The notes beneath the pieces are model-generated. The model was not told where the DNA came from. It did no database searches and saw only the letters and a program-made list of their open reading frames with translations. A DNA stretch of 64,000 nucleotides, taken from contig MKUU01000011.1 of assembly GCA_001898705.1 (NCBI GenBank), forward strand, positions 1 through 64,000, in the 5' to 3' direction. This document shows positions 16,125 through 25,890 of this stretch, piece after piece (the first letter of the stretch is position 1; each line of letters starts with the position of its first letter). The translations under genes and the position numbers were made by a program. Source of the stretch: Caedibacter sp. 38-128 (GTDB lineage Bacteria; Pseudomonadota; Alphaproteobacteria; Caedimonadales; Caedimonadaceae).

Positions 16125-17375
16125 TTATTTAGAAAGTGTTACTCGAAGTGCTAAAATCGCGGCAATACTTACCCCAATAATATAAAATGCGGGGGCTATA
16201 ACCCAATTGGTTAGGTGCCAAAGCCAGAGACAAATTGCTGGCGTTGAGCGACCAAATAATTCAGATCCAAACGCGTATCCTACGCCTGTAATGAGATAAG
16301 CTTCTCGGCCTTTAAACGTTTGATTGAACCAAGCATGCAAGGGAGCAGAGAAACCAAGGCCACAAAGTACAATCCAGACGCGAATCAGTCCAATACTCAA
16401 TATATTGCCATAAGGAATAATCGCAAAGAGTGGAATAGCTGTTATTGCAAGAAGGAAAGCCATAAGTACCATTGTTCTTCGGATACCAAAAATATCAGAA
16501 AACTTTCCAAATAAAGGTAAGAGGCACATATCTAAAGCTAATAATATTGTATTAAATCCCAATGTATCTCTAAGAGTTAAGGAAGTCACCTGAACAGCAA
16601 AGACATTCATAAAAACAAAAGGAATTGCATATGTCATATAACTTAAGCTTGAAACGGCGATAATTCTTAACAAATCCTTTTTACGTTCTATTAAAGTTAC
16701 AATTACTTTTAAGGAATTAGGGGCAACCGTTTTTATTTCAAAAATATCTTGATTGATTTGATACCTTAGATAAAGACTAGATAGCCCTGTTAAAAAGCTC
16801 AAGAAAAATGGAAACCGCCAATATAGAGTAGTGCTACTTGAGAAAGAGACCAATGTTGCTGCTAATGAAGCTAAAAGAATCCCTGCGACTGTAGAACTTT
16901 GATAAATCCCATTTGCCTGACCTTGAGCTATAAATGGCACATTCTTTAGCATCAGCAAAGGAGCCACGGTTGACTCACCAGCCGCAAAAAATCCTTGCCC
17001 TGCCCTTAAAAGTATCAAACCTAAGGGTGCAAACAAACCCATCTTATCGTAAGAAGGAAGAACCCCCATTCCTCCCGTTGTTAAAGCAACGCCCCACAAT
17101 GCAAGGATAAAAGCTTGTCTCCCACCTTTTTCACCACTCAATTTTCCAAAAAACAAAGCTCCCAATGGACGTGTCACGATTGAAACAGACATAAGGCTAT
17201 ATGCATAAATAAGAGCCACAATAGGATCGTTATTAGGAAAAAAAAGAGGCGCAATATAGGGCGCTAAAAAACCATACAAAGCCGTATCATAATGATCGAG
17301 ACTATTGCCAACAATCGTTGATAAGAACACTTTATTTTTTAAAAAAGATGATAGTGCAGGTGATTTTATTTGCAT
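16125..17375 (-). CDS. MFS transporter under a TPP riboswitch, probable thiamine or precursor uptake
   Basis: The 416-residue product has about twelve membrane helices. Its start (GNSLDHYDTALYGFLAPYI) and the loop GKLSGEKGGRQ resemble the metabolite:H+ symporter branch of MFS (ProP/ShiA-like). The gene lies directly behind a TPP riboswitch whose last stem contains its ribosome site, so the cargo is most likely thiamine, a phosphate ester or a pyrimidine/thiazole precursor. No thiamine synthesis genes are in the window, which fits a salvage role, but the substrate is inferred only from the riboswitch. Confidence 0.8.
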   Translation of the reverse strand: MQIKSPALSSFLKNKVFLSTIVGNSLDHYDTALYGFLAPYIAPLFFPNNDPIVALIYAYSLMSVSIVTRPLGALFFGKLSGEKGGRQAFILALWGVALTTGGMGVLPSYDKMGLFAPLGLILLRAGQGFFAAGESTVAPLLMLKNVPFIAQGQANGIYQSSTVAGILLASLAATLVSFSSSTTLYWRFPFFLSFLTGLSSLYLRYQINQDIFEIKTVAPNSLKVIVTLIERKKDLLRIIAVSSLSYMTYAIPFVFMNVFAVQVTSLTLRDTLGFNTILLALDMCLLPLFGKFSDIFGIRRTMVLMAFLLAITAIPLFAIIPYGNILSIGLIRVWIVLCGLGFSAPLHAWFNQTFKGREAYLITGVGYAFGSELFGRSTPAICLWLWHLTNWVIAPAFYIIGVSIAAILALRVTLSK

Positions 17376-17379
17376 TTCA

Positions 17380-17458
17380 CTCTCCCTTCGCAGGCATTAT
17401 CCTGAACAGGTTGTAAGGGTCTTTCTCAGCAAGTATTGACACTTGCACCCCTGGTGTC
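17380..17458 (-). promoter_or_regulatory. TPP riboswitch (THI element)
   Basis: The minus strand reads CCAGGGGTGC, a variable stem, then TTGCTGAGAAAGACCC, AACCTGTTCAGGATAATGCC and GCGAAGGGAGAG. These are the conserved parts of the TPP aptamer (GGGGTGC, CTGAGA, ACCTGA-like, GGATAATGCCAGCG, AGGGA). The final GAAGGGAGA also serves as the Shine-Dalgarno sequence, six or so bases before the ATG at 17375. Ligand binding should therefore hide the ribosome site and switch off translation. Confidence 0.93.
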
Positions 17459-17531
17459 ATTCACTTTTTATAACTCTTTAAAACGAAAGACAATCACAAT
17501 TTTGATTTATCATGCTAATGGCTATCCCTGA

Positions 17532-17948
17532 TTAAACAAACCACTCTACATTCTTCCATTTACCTGAATTTTCCTTCTTTTCCATTATTCTTGTTTCAAT
17601 ATTCCCAACATGAAGCTCAAGCTTATGTCCATTAGGATCAAGGAAGTAAAGAGAGTTTCCTTCAGATTTATTTTCTTTCCAAATTGTAGCGCCAGAAGCC
17701 TTAATTCTTTCTGCAAAATTTTCAAAATGTTCTTCGCCAACATTGAAGGCTATGTGGGTATACTCTGGTAAAGGTGCGGTCCTTGTCTTAGAATCGAGAA
17801 ATAAACAAAACCATAAATCTCCAATTTCAAAATAAACACCTTCTGCCCACTTTACGCGAGGCTTAAACCCTAAAATATCTTTATAAAAAGCAAAAGAGAC
17901 ATCTAAATCTTTAACCGACAAGTTAATGTGATTTAGTCCTGTAATCAT
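17532..17948 (-). CDS. FosA-like glyoxalase-fold protein
   Basis: The start at 17948 (MITGLNHINLSV) fits the family and overlaps the prmA stop as ATGA. The 138-residue product has the metal ligands of fosfomycin thiol transferases: His7, His65 (YTHIAF) and Glu111 (GHKLELHVG), plus SLYFLDPNGHK. FosA adds glutathione to fosfomycin and opens its epoxide ring. Chromosomal relatives can have other, unknown substrates, so resistance is not proven. Translational coupling to prmA suggests one transcript. Confidence 0.75.
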   Translation of the reverse strand: MITGLNHINLSVKDLDVSFAFYKDILGFKPRVKWAEGVYFEIGDLWFCLFLDSKTRTAPLPEYTHIAFNVGEEHFENFAERIKASGATIWKENKSEGNSLYFLDPNGHKLELHVGNIETRIMEKKENSGKWKNVEWFV

Positions 17949-18820
17949 TGCGTTTTCATCAAAACTAATGTCATCCATTCATCAATTGGATAACGGTCGA
18001 TTTCTTTAAAGGAAAAACTCTCATAAGCTTTTCCCACGGCCTCTGCCTGAGTTGCAAGAAGTCCAGATAAAATAACGATTCCATCTTTACTTACATATTG
18101 ATTCATATCTGATGCCAATTGAATCAAAGGATCTGCAAGAATATTAGCAGTCACAAGATCATAAGGAGCTTTATTTTTAAGGATCTCGGATTGAAATCCT
18201 TCTGAAAGATAGCAAGTTATTTGCGACTTAAGATCATTTTCAAGAACATTGGACGTTGCTTTCTCAACTGCTTCTATATCATTGTCAGACATTGTCCCAT
18301 TTACAGTAAACAAACGGGCTATCGCCATTCCAAGAATACCCGTCCCGCAGCCAAGATCTAAAGGATTAAGGGGCGCATACCCTTCTTTTTTGAGCTTTTC
18401 TAGAGCTAAAAGACATCCTTGAGTTGTGGCATGTTGTCCGGTGCCAAAAGCCGTAGCTGCATCAATTTTAAAAGAAATTTTGTCTTGTGGAATAGTCTCT
18501 TCATGGTGAGATCCGTAAACATAAAAATTTCCAATTGTAAGCGGTGGAAATGCTTTACGATTCTCTGAGAGCCAATCAATCTCTGGTACCAGTGATAAAC
18601 TTAAATAGGGTTCCTCTATTTCCTGTTTTGCCGCTGCTTCTTTAAAGAGGTAGTTTAAGACTTGTAAATTCGGGCTAAAATCAAATAAGACTTCTATATT
18701 CCATTGATCTGGGTTACCCTTTTGCTCAAAAGTAGATACACCAAGGTGCTCATCTCCCAAAATCTCTTCAAATAAGGGAATGTGTGTTTTATGACAGCAA
18801 AATTCAAGTTTATAAAGCAT
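17945..18820 (-). CDS. prmA: Ribosomal protein L11 methyltransferase
   Basis: PrmA uses S-adenosylmethionine to trimethylate residues of ribosomal protein L11. The 291-residue product has the SAM-binding loop DLGCGTGILGMAIARL, an upstream FGTGQHATTQGCL segment and the NILADPL motif, all as in PrmA. The N-terminal third is the L11-recognition domain. The gene lies 19 bases downstream of the helicase gene and overlaps the FosA-like gene, so the three are likely one transcript. Confidence 0.92.
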   Translation of the reverse strand: MLYKLEFCCHKTHIPLFEEILGDEHLGVSTFEQKGNPDQWNIEVLFDFSPNLQVLNYLFKEAAAKQEIEEPYLSLSLVPEIDWLSENRKAFPPLTIGNFYVYGSHHEETIPQDKISFKIDAATAFGTGQHATTQGCLLALEKLKKEGYAPLNPLDLGCGTGILGMAIARLFTVNGTMSDNDIEAVEKATSNVLENDLKSQITCYLSEGFQSEILKNKAPYDLVTANILADPLIQLASDMNQYVSKDGIVILSGLLATQAEAVGKAYESFSFKEIDRYPIDEWMTLVLMKTQ

Positions 18821-18839
18821 TTCTCACTTCTTATTAAAT

Positions 18840-21020
18840 TTATTTACGAACAACAAAAGAAGCCATGACCTTTTTGAGGCCCGTATGTTCAAAATGTACA
18901 TCTAATTTATCACCGCTGATTTCCGTTACGCGTCCATAACCAAATTTAATGTGGAAAACACGATCCCCTAAAGAAAATAATGATGTCGTAGTTTGCGGTT
19001 GCATTTGATCATAGAAAGAGCTCGATCGAGGACGTTCTTGTACGGTAATAGTTTCTTCCCATCTCCCCCTTCCTCGACCAAAAATTCCTGGTTGATTGAT
19101 GACTTCTATATGCTCACGCGCAAGCTCATCAATAAAACGAGAAGGCATTGAACTTTGCCATTCTCCTGGGAGACGACGATTCACTGCAAAGGTAATAATT
19201 GCACGTTTTTTTGCCCGAGTGAGCCCTACATAAGCCAAGCGTCTCTCTTCTTCTAGGCCACCCTCACCAGCTTCTGTTAATGCCCGCGGATTAGGAAAAA
19301 GTCCCTCTTCCCAGCCTGCTAAAAAGACAGTATCAAATTCCAACCCTTTAGCCGCATGAAGGGTCATAAGGCTCACCATATCGCCTTGTGAGACTACACT
19401 ATTTTCCATAATTAAGCTAACATGCTCTAGGAAAGAAGCGATGCTTTCAAATTGCCCCACAGCCGCAGCAAGTTCTTTTAAGTTTTCAAGTCGCCCTGGT
19501 GCATCTGGAGATTTATCCTCAAGCCACATTGCTGTATACCCTGATTCATCAAGGATAATACCCGTTAATTCCTTCGGAGGAACCTTCTCTAGCATGCTGC
19601 GCCAGCGATCAAAATCTAACAAAAGAGAACTTAACGCTGCTTTAGCCTGTCCTCTGAGCTCGTCTGTTTCAAGAAGTATACGTGTAGCCTCAACCAAAGA
19701 AATTAGATTTATTCTGGCATAGGCATGTAGTGTTTGTAGGGTTGAATTCCCTATTCCCCTTCTTGGTGTATTAATAATACGCTCAAAAGCAAGACTATCA
19801 TTCGGCTGCATCACAACACGTAAATAGGCAAGCGCATCACGTATTTCTTGACGTTCATAAAAACGTGGACCTCCAATGACACGATAGGGAACCCCCAGCG
19901 TAATAAACCGATCTTCAAACTCACGCATTTGAAAGCTGGCACGAACAAGGATTGCTATCGAAGATAAGTTCTCACTTTTTCGATGAAAATTTTCGATTTC
20001 TTCTCCCACAAAACGCGCTTCTTCTTCGCCATCCCAGACGCCCCGCACTTGCACAGGTTCCCCTCCATCACGTTGCGTACGAAGTGTTTTTCCTAAACGA
20101 CTGTTGTTATGCGCAATAAGCGTAGAAGCAGCCCCTAAAATCTGAGGAGTTGAACGATAGTTCTCTTCAAGGCGGATAATCTTAGCACCAGGGAAATCTT
20201 GCTCAAATTTTAAGATATTCCCTATCTCAGCACCACGCCAACCGTAGATTGATTGGTCATCATCCCCTACACAACAGAGATTATTTTGATTTCCCATGGC
20301 TAAAAGTCGAAGCCATAAATATTGAACAATATTCGTATCTTGATACTCATCCACAAGGATATATTTGAATTGATCCTGGTATGTTTTGAGAACACTTGGA
20401 TGCGTTGTGAAAAGAGTTACCGTCAAAAGCAATAAATCGCCAAAATCTACAGCATTCAGGATTTGAAGACGTTGTTGATAGTCTTTATAAATTTTGAGTG
20501 TATTCTCATCCCCTACATAGCCGGATTTGCTCATTTGAGCAGCCGTTATCTTTTCAGGTAACAATCCTCTGTCTTTCCAACGTCCGATACAACCTAACAC
20601 CTGTCGAGGTGGATAACGCTTGTCATCTAGTTCCTCAGCTTTCAACAGTTGTTTAATTAAGCGAAGCTGATCATCTGTATCTAAAATTGTAAAATTAGAT
20701 TTAAGGCCAATAAGCTCAGAGTGATGGCGAAGAATACGAACACACAAAGAATGAAATGTTCCTAACCACAATCCCTCAGCCGAGTGCCCTATAAGACGAT
20801 TAACGCGCTCTTTCATTTCCTGAGATGCTTTATTCGTAAAGGTCACGGCAAGAACTTGCGAAGGCCAAGCGTAACGATGCAATAAGATATGAGCGATTCG
20901 TGTCGTTAACACGCGCGTTTTTCCCGTCCCAGCTCCAGCTAAAACCAGCACTGGGCCATCTATGGTTTCAACAGCAATACGTTGCGCCTCATTAAGGTTA
21001 TTGAGATGCAGCTCGCTCAT
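18840..21020 (-). CDS. uvrD: UvrD/PcrA-type DNA helicase
   Basis: This superfamily 1A helicase unwinds DNA in excision and mismatch repair. It shows the Walker A motif LAGAGTGKTRVL, DEYQDTN (motif II), SIYGWRGAE (motif III), ENYRST and LMTLHAAKGLEFD (motif V), and a Tudor-like C-terminus (GDRVFHIKFGYGRVTEI). The start at 21020 (MSELHLNNLNE) matches the family and follows GAAAGAGAAA; a start at 21074 would add 18 residues. The length of about 725 residues is normal. Confidence 0.93.
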   Translation of the reverse strand: MSELHLNNLNEAQRIAVETIDGPVLVLAGAGTGKTRVLTTRIAHILLHRYAWPSQVLAVTFTNKASQEMKERVNRLIGHSAEGLWLGTFHSLCVRILRHHSELIGLKSNFTILDTDDQLRLIKQLLKAEELDDKRYPPRQVLGCIGRWKDRGLLPEKITAAQMSKSGYVGDENTLKIYKDYQQRLQILNAVDFGDLLLLTVTLFTTHPSVLKTYQDQFKYILVDEYQDTNIVQYLWLRLLAMGNQNNLCCVGDDDQSIYGWRGAEIGNILKFEQDFPGAKIIRLEENYRSTPQILGAASTLIAHNNSRLGKTLRTQRDGGEPVQVRGVWDGEEEARFVGEEIENFHRKSENLSSIAILVRASFQMREFEDRFITLGVPYRVIGGPRFYERQEIRDALAYLRVVMQPNDSLAFERIINTPRRGIGNSTLQTLHAYARINLISLVEATRILLETDELRGQAKAALSSLLLDFDRWRSMLEKVPPKELTGIILDESGYTAMWLEDKSPDAPGRLENLKELAAAVGQFESIASFLEHVSLIMENSVVSQGDMVSLMTLHAAKGLEFDTVFLAGWEEGLFPNPRALTEAGEGGLEEERRLAYVGLTRAKKRAIITFAVNRRLPGEWQSSMPSRFIDELAREHIEVINQPGIFGRGRGRWEETITVQERPRSSSFYDQMQPQTTTSLFSLGDRVFHIKFGYGRVTEISGDKLDVHFEHTGLKKVMASFVVRK

Positions 21021-21277
21021 ATTTTCTCTTTCGAATTCTTGGAAAGAGACTTGTAATTCTTTACTCGAAATCATTTAAGTACTTTAACGATAATAAAAAT
21101 GATGTGACCCACTTTCTCATAGCATACCTTGCTTATACATCCAAATAGCTTTAACCGATTTAGGAGATCTAATACATAGATTTTAAATTTTTTAGCTTTT
21201 TTCTTAGAATAACTAATTGAAAAATATATAAAAATTCATATACATTTTATTGTATGGCTTTTTTAAAACAGGTTTAA

Positions 21278-21847
21278 TTAATTTGTTTCTAAAATCCATC
21301 GAGCAACATTTTCAGCAACATTTATTATAGGTACGTGAGTGGTATCTAAAAGCTTCACATCCGCAAGAGAACTCCAATTGTCCAACCGATCCCATCTAGT
21401 AAAATCTAGACCATTCCAACATTCATCTTTTATTACATGTTGCACCCATTGAGGATCAAATAAATGCATACGAAGCCATGAAGCCCAATGAAGCATATGA
21501 TGATCTGCCCCGTAAGTATTACGCTTTCTAAGCCTTGAAATACGCTCATAATCTGATACATCCAACAAACAAAATTCAATTCTGTCAATATTTCTCGCAG
21601 AAGGACAAGATAAAATCTCGCCTAAAACCACTTGCCCTAGTAAACAGGTATCGTTTCCGCTTTGCACAATTTTTTGCAGCCACAATTCCGTAGATTCTTG
21701 ACGCCATTTTTTATCAGGAAACTCAGGAACACCTATGTCATCAAAATCGTATAAGGAAAACAAAGAACCTAACATTTTTTTTAAAAATGGGATTATAGAT
21801 GTTTTTCCGCTTCCACCTGCCCCTGAGACAACATGAAGCTTTTTCAT
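21278..21847 (-). CDS. P-loop NTPase, small kinase-like
   Basis: The 189-residue product starts with a Walker A motif (VVSGAGGSGKTSIIP), has Asp-rich DFDDIG in the place of a second-strand metal site, and ends in an all-helical region. Its size and layout recall small-molecule kinases or shikimate-kinase-like proteins, but I do not see a substrate-defining motif. A cluster of Trp and His (HHMLHWASWLRMHLFDPQW) is distinctive. It is a single gene between uvrD and the Tad operon. Confidence 0.6.
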   Translation of the reverse strand: MKKLHVVSGAGGSGKTSIIPFLKKMLGSLFSLYDFDDIGVPEFPDKKWRQESTELWLQKIVQSGNDTCLLGQVVLGEILSCPSARNIDRIEFCLLDVSDYERISRLRKRNTYGADHHMLHWASWLRMHLFDPQWVQHVIKDECWNGLDFTRWDRLDNWSSLADVKLLDTTHVPIINVAENVARWILETN

Positions 21848-21977
21848 GACACTACTCTTTTGAAACCATTAGCAACTTTCTAATATGGCTATTTAAAAGA
21901 TTTTTAGAGTAGTTTAAATTCTTTTTCTATTTCATCTTTCCGAGCATACTTTATAGCTAAACAAAATTTGGCTGATT

Positions 21978-22454
21978 TTAAAAAGTGCGTTTATATTGCA
22001 TTAAATAGCTTTTTAGAGCCTCTCTTAACTCATCAATAGGGATTTGATCCAGATAATTGAGTTCTTCAGGAGTTAAAGAAATATCTTTAAAAACTTCTTT
22101 ACTTAAAACGGGCCCAGAATCCTTCTTATAAAGCACCTGTTTAAGTTTAAGTCGAGCAACCGCTTGATATCCAAAATAACTATTTATTTTATCTATAATT
22201 AAAGGAGCCCCATATTCAATTAAAAGGCCTGAAGAGATCTCGACATTAAGATAAAGTGTCCCTTCTACCTTTTTCCCTTTAGGAAAAACTAATTTTTCAG
22301 GAATGCATTTTTGGCTCATTTCCTGCCCAACAATTTTTCCCCATTCTAAAAGAATTTCAGCTTGAACAAACCCCTTCTTTTCAAAAGAAGATTTAACGAG
22401 CTTTGGTAAAAGTTTAGCAATAAATTGGGCTGAAGGGATTCTTGCCTGTTTCAT
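21978..22454 (-). CDS. DUF721 family protein (DciA-like)
   Basis: The start at 22454 overlaps the tadC stop by one base (TAATG). The 158-residue product begins IAKLLPKLVKSSFEKKGF, then ILLEWGKIVGQEMSQKC, and has the YLNVEISSGLLIEYG segment. This is the layout of DUF721 proteins, which include DciA, the ancestral loader or operator of the DnaB helicase. It is not a known pilus component. Its place at the end of the Tad operon is likely a transcriptional convenience. Confidence 0.7.
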   Translation of the reverse strand: MKQARIPSAQFIAKLLPKLVKSSFEKKGFVQAEILLEWGKIVGQEMSQKCIPEKLVFPKGKKVEGTLYLNVEISSGLLIEYGAPLIIDKINSYFGYQAVARLKLKQVLYKKDSGPVLSKEVFKDISLTPEELNYLDQIPIDELREALKSYLMQYKRTF

Positions 22455-23416
22455 TACTGAAACATAGCAGATCGACTGATATTTACAATAGCTGGCCCTA
22501 ATAAAATAATGAGCAAGCAAGGGAAGCTAAAAAGTGCCAAAGGTAATGCCAATAAAACAGGAAGACGAGCCGCTTTTGCTTCTATTTCTAAGATTTTATG
22601 CTTTGTAAACTCTTGTGAGAGAACAGTAAGTGTATTGCCAATAGAAGCCCCTTGTTCTTCAGCTTGGATAATACTAGAAATCAGTATATGAACCAAAGGA
22701 ATATCAATACGACGTGCGAAATTACGAAAAGCAATGTGACGATCAGGGATCAAATCCAGTTCGATAGAAACTTGGGTAAGCTCTTTACATAAGTCAGGAT
22801 TAATTGTCGCAATCTCTTCAGCTATTTTCTCCAAAGCACCATCGATCGTTAATCCTGAACGGACACAAATGCCTAAAAGATCAACGACAAAAGTCAAGTT
22901 TTTCTTAATTCTCGCATAACGTTTCGCAATAGTATAATCGAGTAAATATTCAAAAAAACGTATACAGATAAATAAAAATAACATAAAAATAGCCAGCTTA
23001 ATTAACCAGCTTTGCTCATATATTTTTGGAACTGAGAAAATTAAAAAGAAATATAATGAGGTTCCTATAATAAAACCGCTGACATTGGAAATAACGTATA
23101 TAAGAAAGCCATTTTCCGAGCTCCAACCCGCCTGCTCTAAGCGCAATTTATAGCCATCAATCGTTCCTTGCAACCTGGCTCGTAATGACGAAATAAAATT
23201 TGCATCTAAAATTTTTTGAGACTTTACAGTATTGTCAAGCGATATGTCGCCATTTTCTTGACTTTTAGAAAATTTTTCGAAATTTCTTACTTTTTGAATG
23301 CGGTCTTTTACATCCTCTGATGCTGACATTTTGGTGAGAAAATGGACTAAAGAAATAAGAATGATGACTATTATAAGGATAAAATTAAAATTATCGCCTA
23401 TCAGATCCACAAACAT
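22454..23416 (-). CDS. tadC: Tad pilus inner-membrane platform protein TadC
   Basis: TadC and TadB form the inner-membrane platform on which the CpaF ATPase drives Flp pilus assembly. The 320-residue product has a membrane segment near the N-terminus, two in the middle and two at the C-terminus, and a T2SSF domain (VDLLGICVRSGLTIDGALEK, SIIQAEEQGASIGNTL). It follows tadB by six bases and overlaps the DUF721 gene by one base, so translation is tightly linked. Confidence 0.88.
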   Translation of the reverse strand: MFVDLIGDNFNFILIIVIILISLVHFLTKMSASEDVKDRIQKVRNFEKFSKSQENGDISLDNTVKSQKILDANFISSLRARLQGTIDGYKLRLEQAGWSSENGFLIYVISNVSGFIIGTSLYFFLIFSVPKIYEQSWLIKLAIFMLFLFICIRFFEYLLDYTIAKRYARIKKNLTFVVDLLGICVRSGLTIDGALEKIAEEIATINPDLCKELTQVSIELDLIPDRHIAFRNFARRIDIPLVHILISSIIQAEEQGASIGNTLTVLSQEFTKHKILEIEAKAARLPVLLALPLALFSFPCLLIILLGPAIVNISRSAMFQ

Positions 23417-23422
23417 TTTAAT

Positions 23423-24406
23423 TTAAACCTCAAATTTTATAATTTTCTTCACGGATATAATGGTCGCCCCTACAAGTCCAAATACTAAAATTAAAAGCTT
23501 TCTTCCTAAAGGATCATGGAGAAAGAAATCTAGATAGCTAGAATTTGTTCTCATTACAATGGCCCACACAACAAAAGGAATAGACGTAAGAATAACGGCA
23601 CTTCCTTTACTTTCTGCTGAAAATACTTTTATTTTCATCCTAATTTCTTTAGTTTTATGTAACATCGTCACAATATTTTCTAAAACTTCGTATAACCCAC
23701 CTCCTGATTTGCGTTGAATGATGAGGGCGCTTGCGAAAAAGAAGAAATCAGGAACATTAATTCTATGAGCCGCGGAATGAATAACCTTTTCAAAGGGGAT
23801 ACCAAAATCCAATTCATGCAACATACGCGTAAACTCTTCCTTTAATGGTGGTTTTGTTTCGCGGATGACAACCGGAAAAGTTTTTTCGATAGTACTGCCA
23901 GCCTTAATCCCTCGTGCAATAATATCAACAGCATGCGCGAGTTCATCAATAATTTTTCTCCTTTGTCTTGAAACCATATATTCTATGAACATATAAAACA
24001 AAAAAATCTGCCCTATAAAAGTTCCAATAATTGCAAGAAAGATATTGAGTTCTGTAAATAGCTTCACAGCTATAAAAGTGCCACACCATGTCAGCATAAA
24101 AACGATTACTAATACTCGTATTTCTAATTTTAATCCGCTTTGATGAAGCCATAAATTAAATTGTTCCGCTTTTTTTGGATTACGTAAAAGATATTGTTTT
24201 AATTTTTTCTCTATAAGGGTTTGCTTCGTGGGCGACTTTTTAAAACCACCTTGATTTAAAGAAGAAGTCTCTCTTCCTTCTAAAATTTTACGAATACGAG
24301 ATTGTAAATTTTGTTTTTTTTCAAAAACTTGATTGATAGTGTATACTAAACCTAAAATGATAAAAAATAAGATTAAAATTGTATAGAGAAAGATATTTTG
24401 GTTCAT
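23423..24406 (-). CDS. tadB: Tad pilus inner-membrane platform protein TadB
   Basis: The 327-residue product has the T2SSF domain typical of TadB (IDELAHAVDIIARGIKAGST, LHELDFGIPFEKVI, IIQRKSGGGLYEVLENI), with membrane helices before and after it. It overlaps cpaF by four bases and lies six bases before tadC. It is the partner of TadC in the platform complex. Confidence 0.88.
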   Translation of the reverse strand: MNQNIFLYTILILFFIILGLVYTINQVFEKKQNLQSRIRKILEGRETSSLNQGGFKKSPTKQTLIEKKLKQYLLRNPKKAEQFNLWLHQSGLKLEIRVLVIVFMLTWCGTFIAVKLFTELNIFLAIIGTFIGQIFLFYMFIEYMVSRQRRKIIDELAHAVDIIARGIKAGSTIEKTFPVVIRETKPPLKEEFTRMLHELDFGIPFEKVIHSAAHRINVPDFFFFASALIIQRKSGGGLYEVLENIVTMLHKTKEIRMKIKVFSAESKGSAVILTSIPFVVWAIVMRTNSSYLDFFLHDPLGRKLLILVFGLVGATIISVKKIIKFEV

Positions 24407-25833
24407 GACGATGCTAACTTTAAGAAGTTATTTAAAGCATTTCCAGCCCCATGGTTTTCTATTTTTTCTCGCAGAATTTTGGGTAATCCTTGGAATTCGA
24501 AATCGCCTTTAATTTTTCCTCTTTCTTCTGTTACATTATTAAAAAGAAAAATGTCCTGGATATTAATCCCATTCTCATCAAGACCTTCGACGCTACTTAT
24601 TTGCGTAACGCGTCGCACACCATCTTTCATACGGGCAACATGCACTATTAAATCCACTGCATCAGCAATATAGCTTTTCACAACCTGATTAGGAAAGTCA
24701 TGCCCAGCCATGAGTAACATGTTTTCTATTCGATGAAGAGCCTCTCTTGTATTATTGGCATGCAATGTTGACATTGACCCATTATGTCCAGTGTTCATAG
24801 CTTGCAACATATCAAATGCTTCAGCTCCTCGACACTCACCTATAACAAGGCGATCAGGCCTCATTCGCAAAGCATTTCTTAAAAGATCGCTAATTGCGAC
24901 GAGACCTGCTCCTTCCATGTTCGAAGGTCTACTCTCCAATCTTACAACATGAGGCAATGATAACTTTAATTCTGCAGAATCTTCAATTGAGATAACTCTT
25001 TCTGAAGGATCTATAAGCCCAGATAATGCATTTAATAAAGTTGTCTTTCCTGCGCCAGTTCCCCCTGAAATAATAACATTAAGGCGCGCCTCTGCTGCCA
25101 TTTTCAAGAATTCAGCCATCTTTAAAGAAAGGCTATTGTACTGAACTAAATCATTTAATTTTATATTTTGCTGCTGAAATTTACGTATAGATATCGATGC
25201 TCCCCCTAAAGAAACAGGCGGAATAATGATATTCACTCGGCTACCATCTTGTAAGCGTGCATCAACCATGGGGCTGAGTTCATCAATACGTCTCCCGACT
25301 TGGCTTGCAATTCTTTGGGCAATCTGCAAAACATGTTTTTCATCTCTAAAAGCGATATCTGTTTTAAAGAGCTTTCCAAATCTCTCCACGAAAACAAGAT
25401 TATAAGAATTTATAAGAATATCACTTATTGATGGATCTTTAAGCAAAATTTCAAGAGGCCCTAATCCGACCATATCATCCATAATATCATTAATAATATC
25501 TTGAAGCTCTTTTCGACTTACTTGCGCTTGATGTTCTTCTGAGTATTCCAATACATAATGTTCAATTTCATGCCTTAATTCTGAACTCGGCATTTTAGCC
25601 GCCGCAACTAAATCAATATGCTTGATAATACGGTCAAAAACTTTCTCTTTAAAAGTAATAACATTTTGAGATTGGTTAACAACTTTTGTCTTATAATGAT
25701 TATTTTCTTGAGAGCTATGTCCCCCTTGCTTTTCTCCATTCCCTTTATCCGAAAAGTTCGAGCTTAATATGGGCGCCTTTTGGGTCGGTGTATCAACAAG
25801 TTCTGATATTTCTTTACGCCCAAATTTTGACAT
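24403..25833 (-). CDS. cpaF: Tad pilus assembly ATPase CpaF/TadA
   Basis: This hexameric secretion ATPase powers Flp pilus extension and, in related systems, retraction. The 476-residue product has Walker A (SGGTGAGKTTLLNAL), an Asp box (ISIEDSAELKL), Walker B (RLVIGECRGAEAFDML) and a His box (GSMSTLHANN). A flexible N-terminus of about 85 residues precedes the core. It lies 57 bases after cpaE and overlaps tadB. Confidence 0.93.
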   Translation of the reverse strand: MSKFGRKEISELVDTPTQKAPILSSNFSDKGNGEKQGGHSSQENNHYKTKVVNQSQNVITFKEKVFDRIIKHIDLVAAAKMPSSELRHEIEHYVLEYSEEHQAQVSRKELQDIINDIMDDMVGLGPLEILLKDPSISDILINSYNLVFVERFGKLFKTDIAFRDEKHVLQIAQRIASQVGRRIDELSPMVDARLQDGSRVNIIIPPVSLGGASISIRKFQQQNIKLNDLVQYNSLSLKMAEFLKMAAEARLNVIISGGTGAGKTTLLNALSGLIDPSERVISIEDSAELKLSLPHVVRLESRPSNMEGAGLVAISDLLRNALRMRPDRLVIGECRGAEAFDMLQAMNTGHNGSMSTLHANNTREALHRIENMLLMAGHDFPNQVVKSYIADAVDLIVHVARMKDGVRRVTQISSVEGLDENGINIQDIFLFNNVTEERGKIKGDFEFQGLPKILREKIENHGAGNALNNFLKLASS

Positions 25834-25890
25834 TATTCCCTCTTTTTCTCACTGACAATTAGAGAATATAGCAATGGGATTAAGAAAAAC

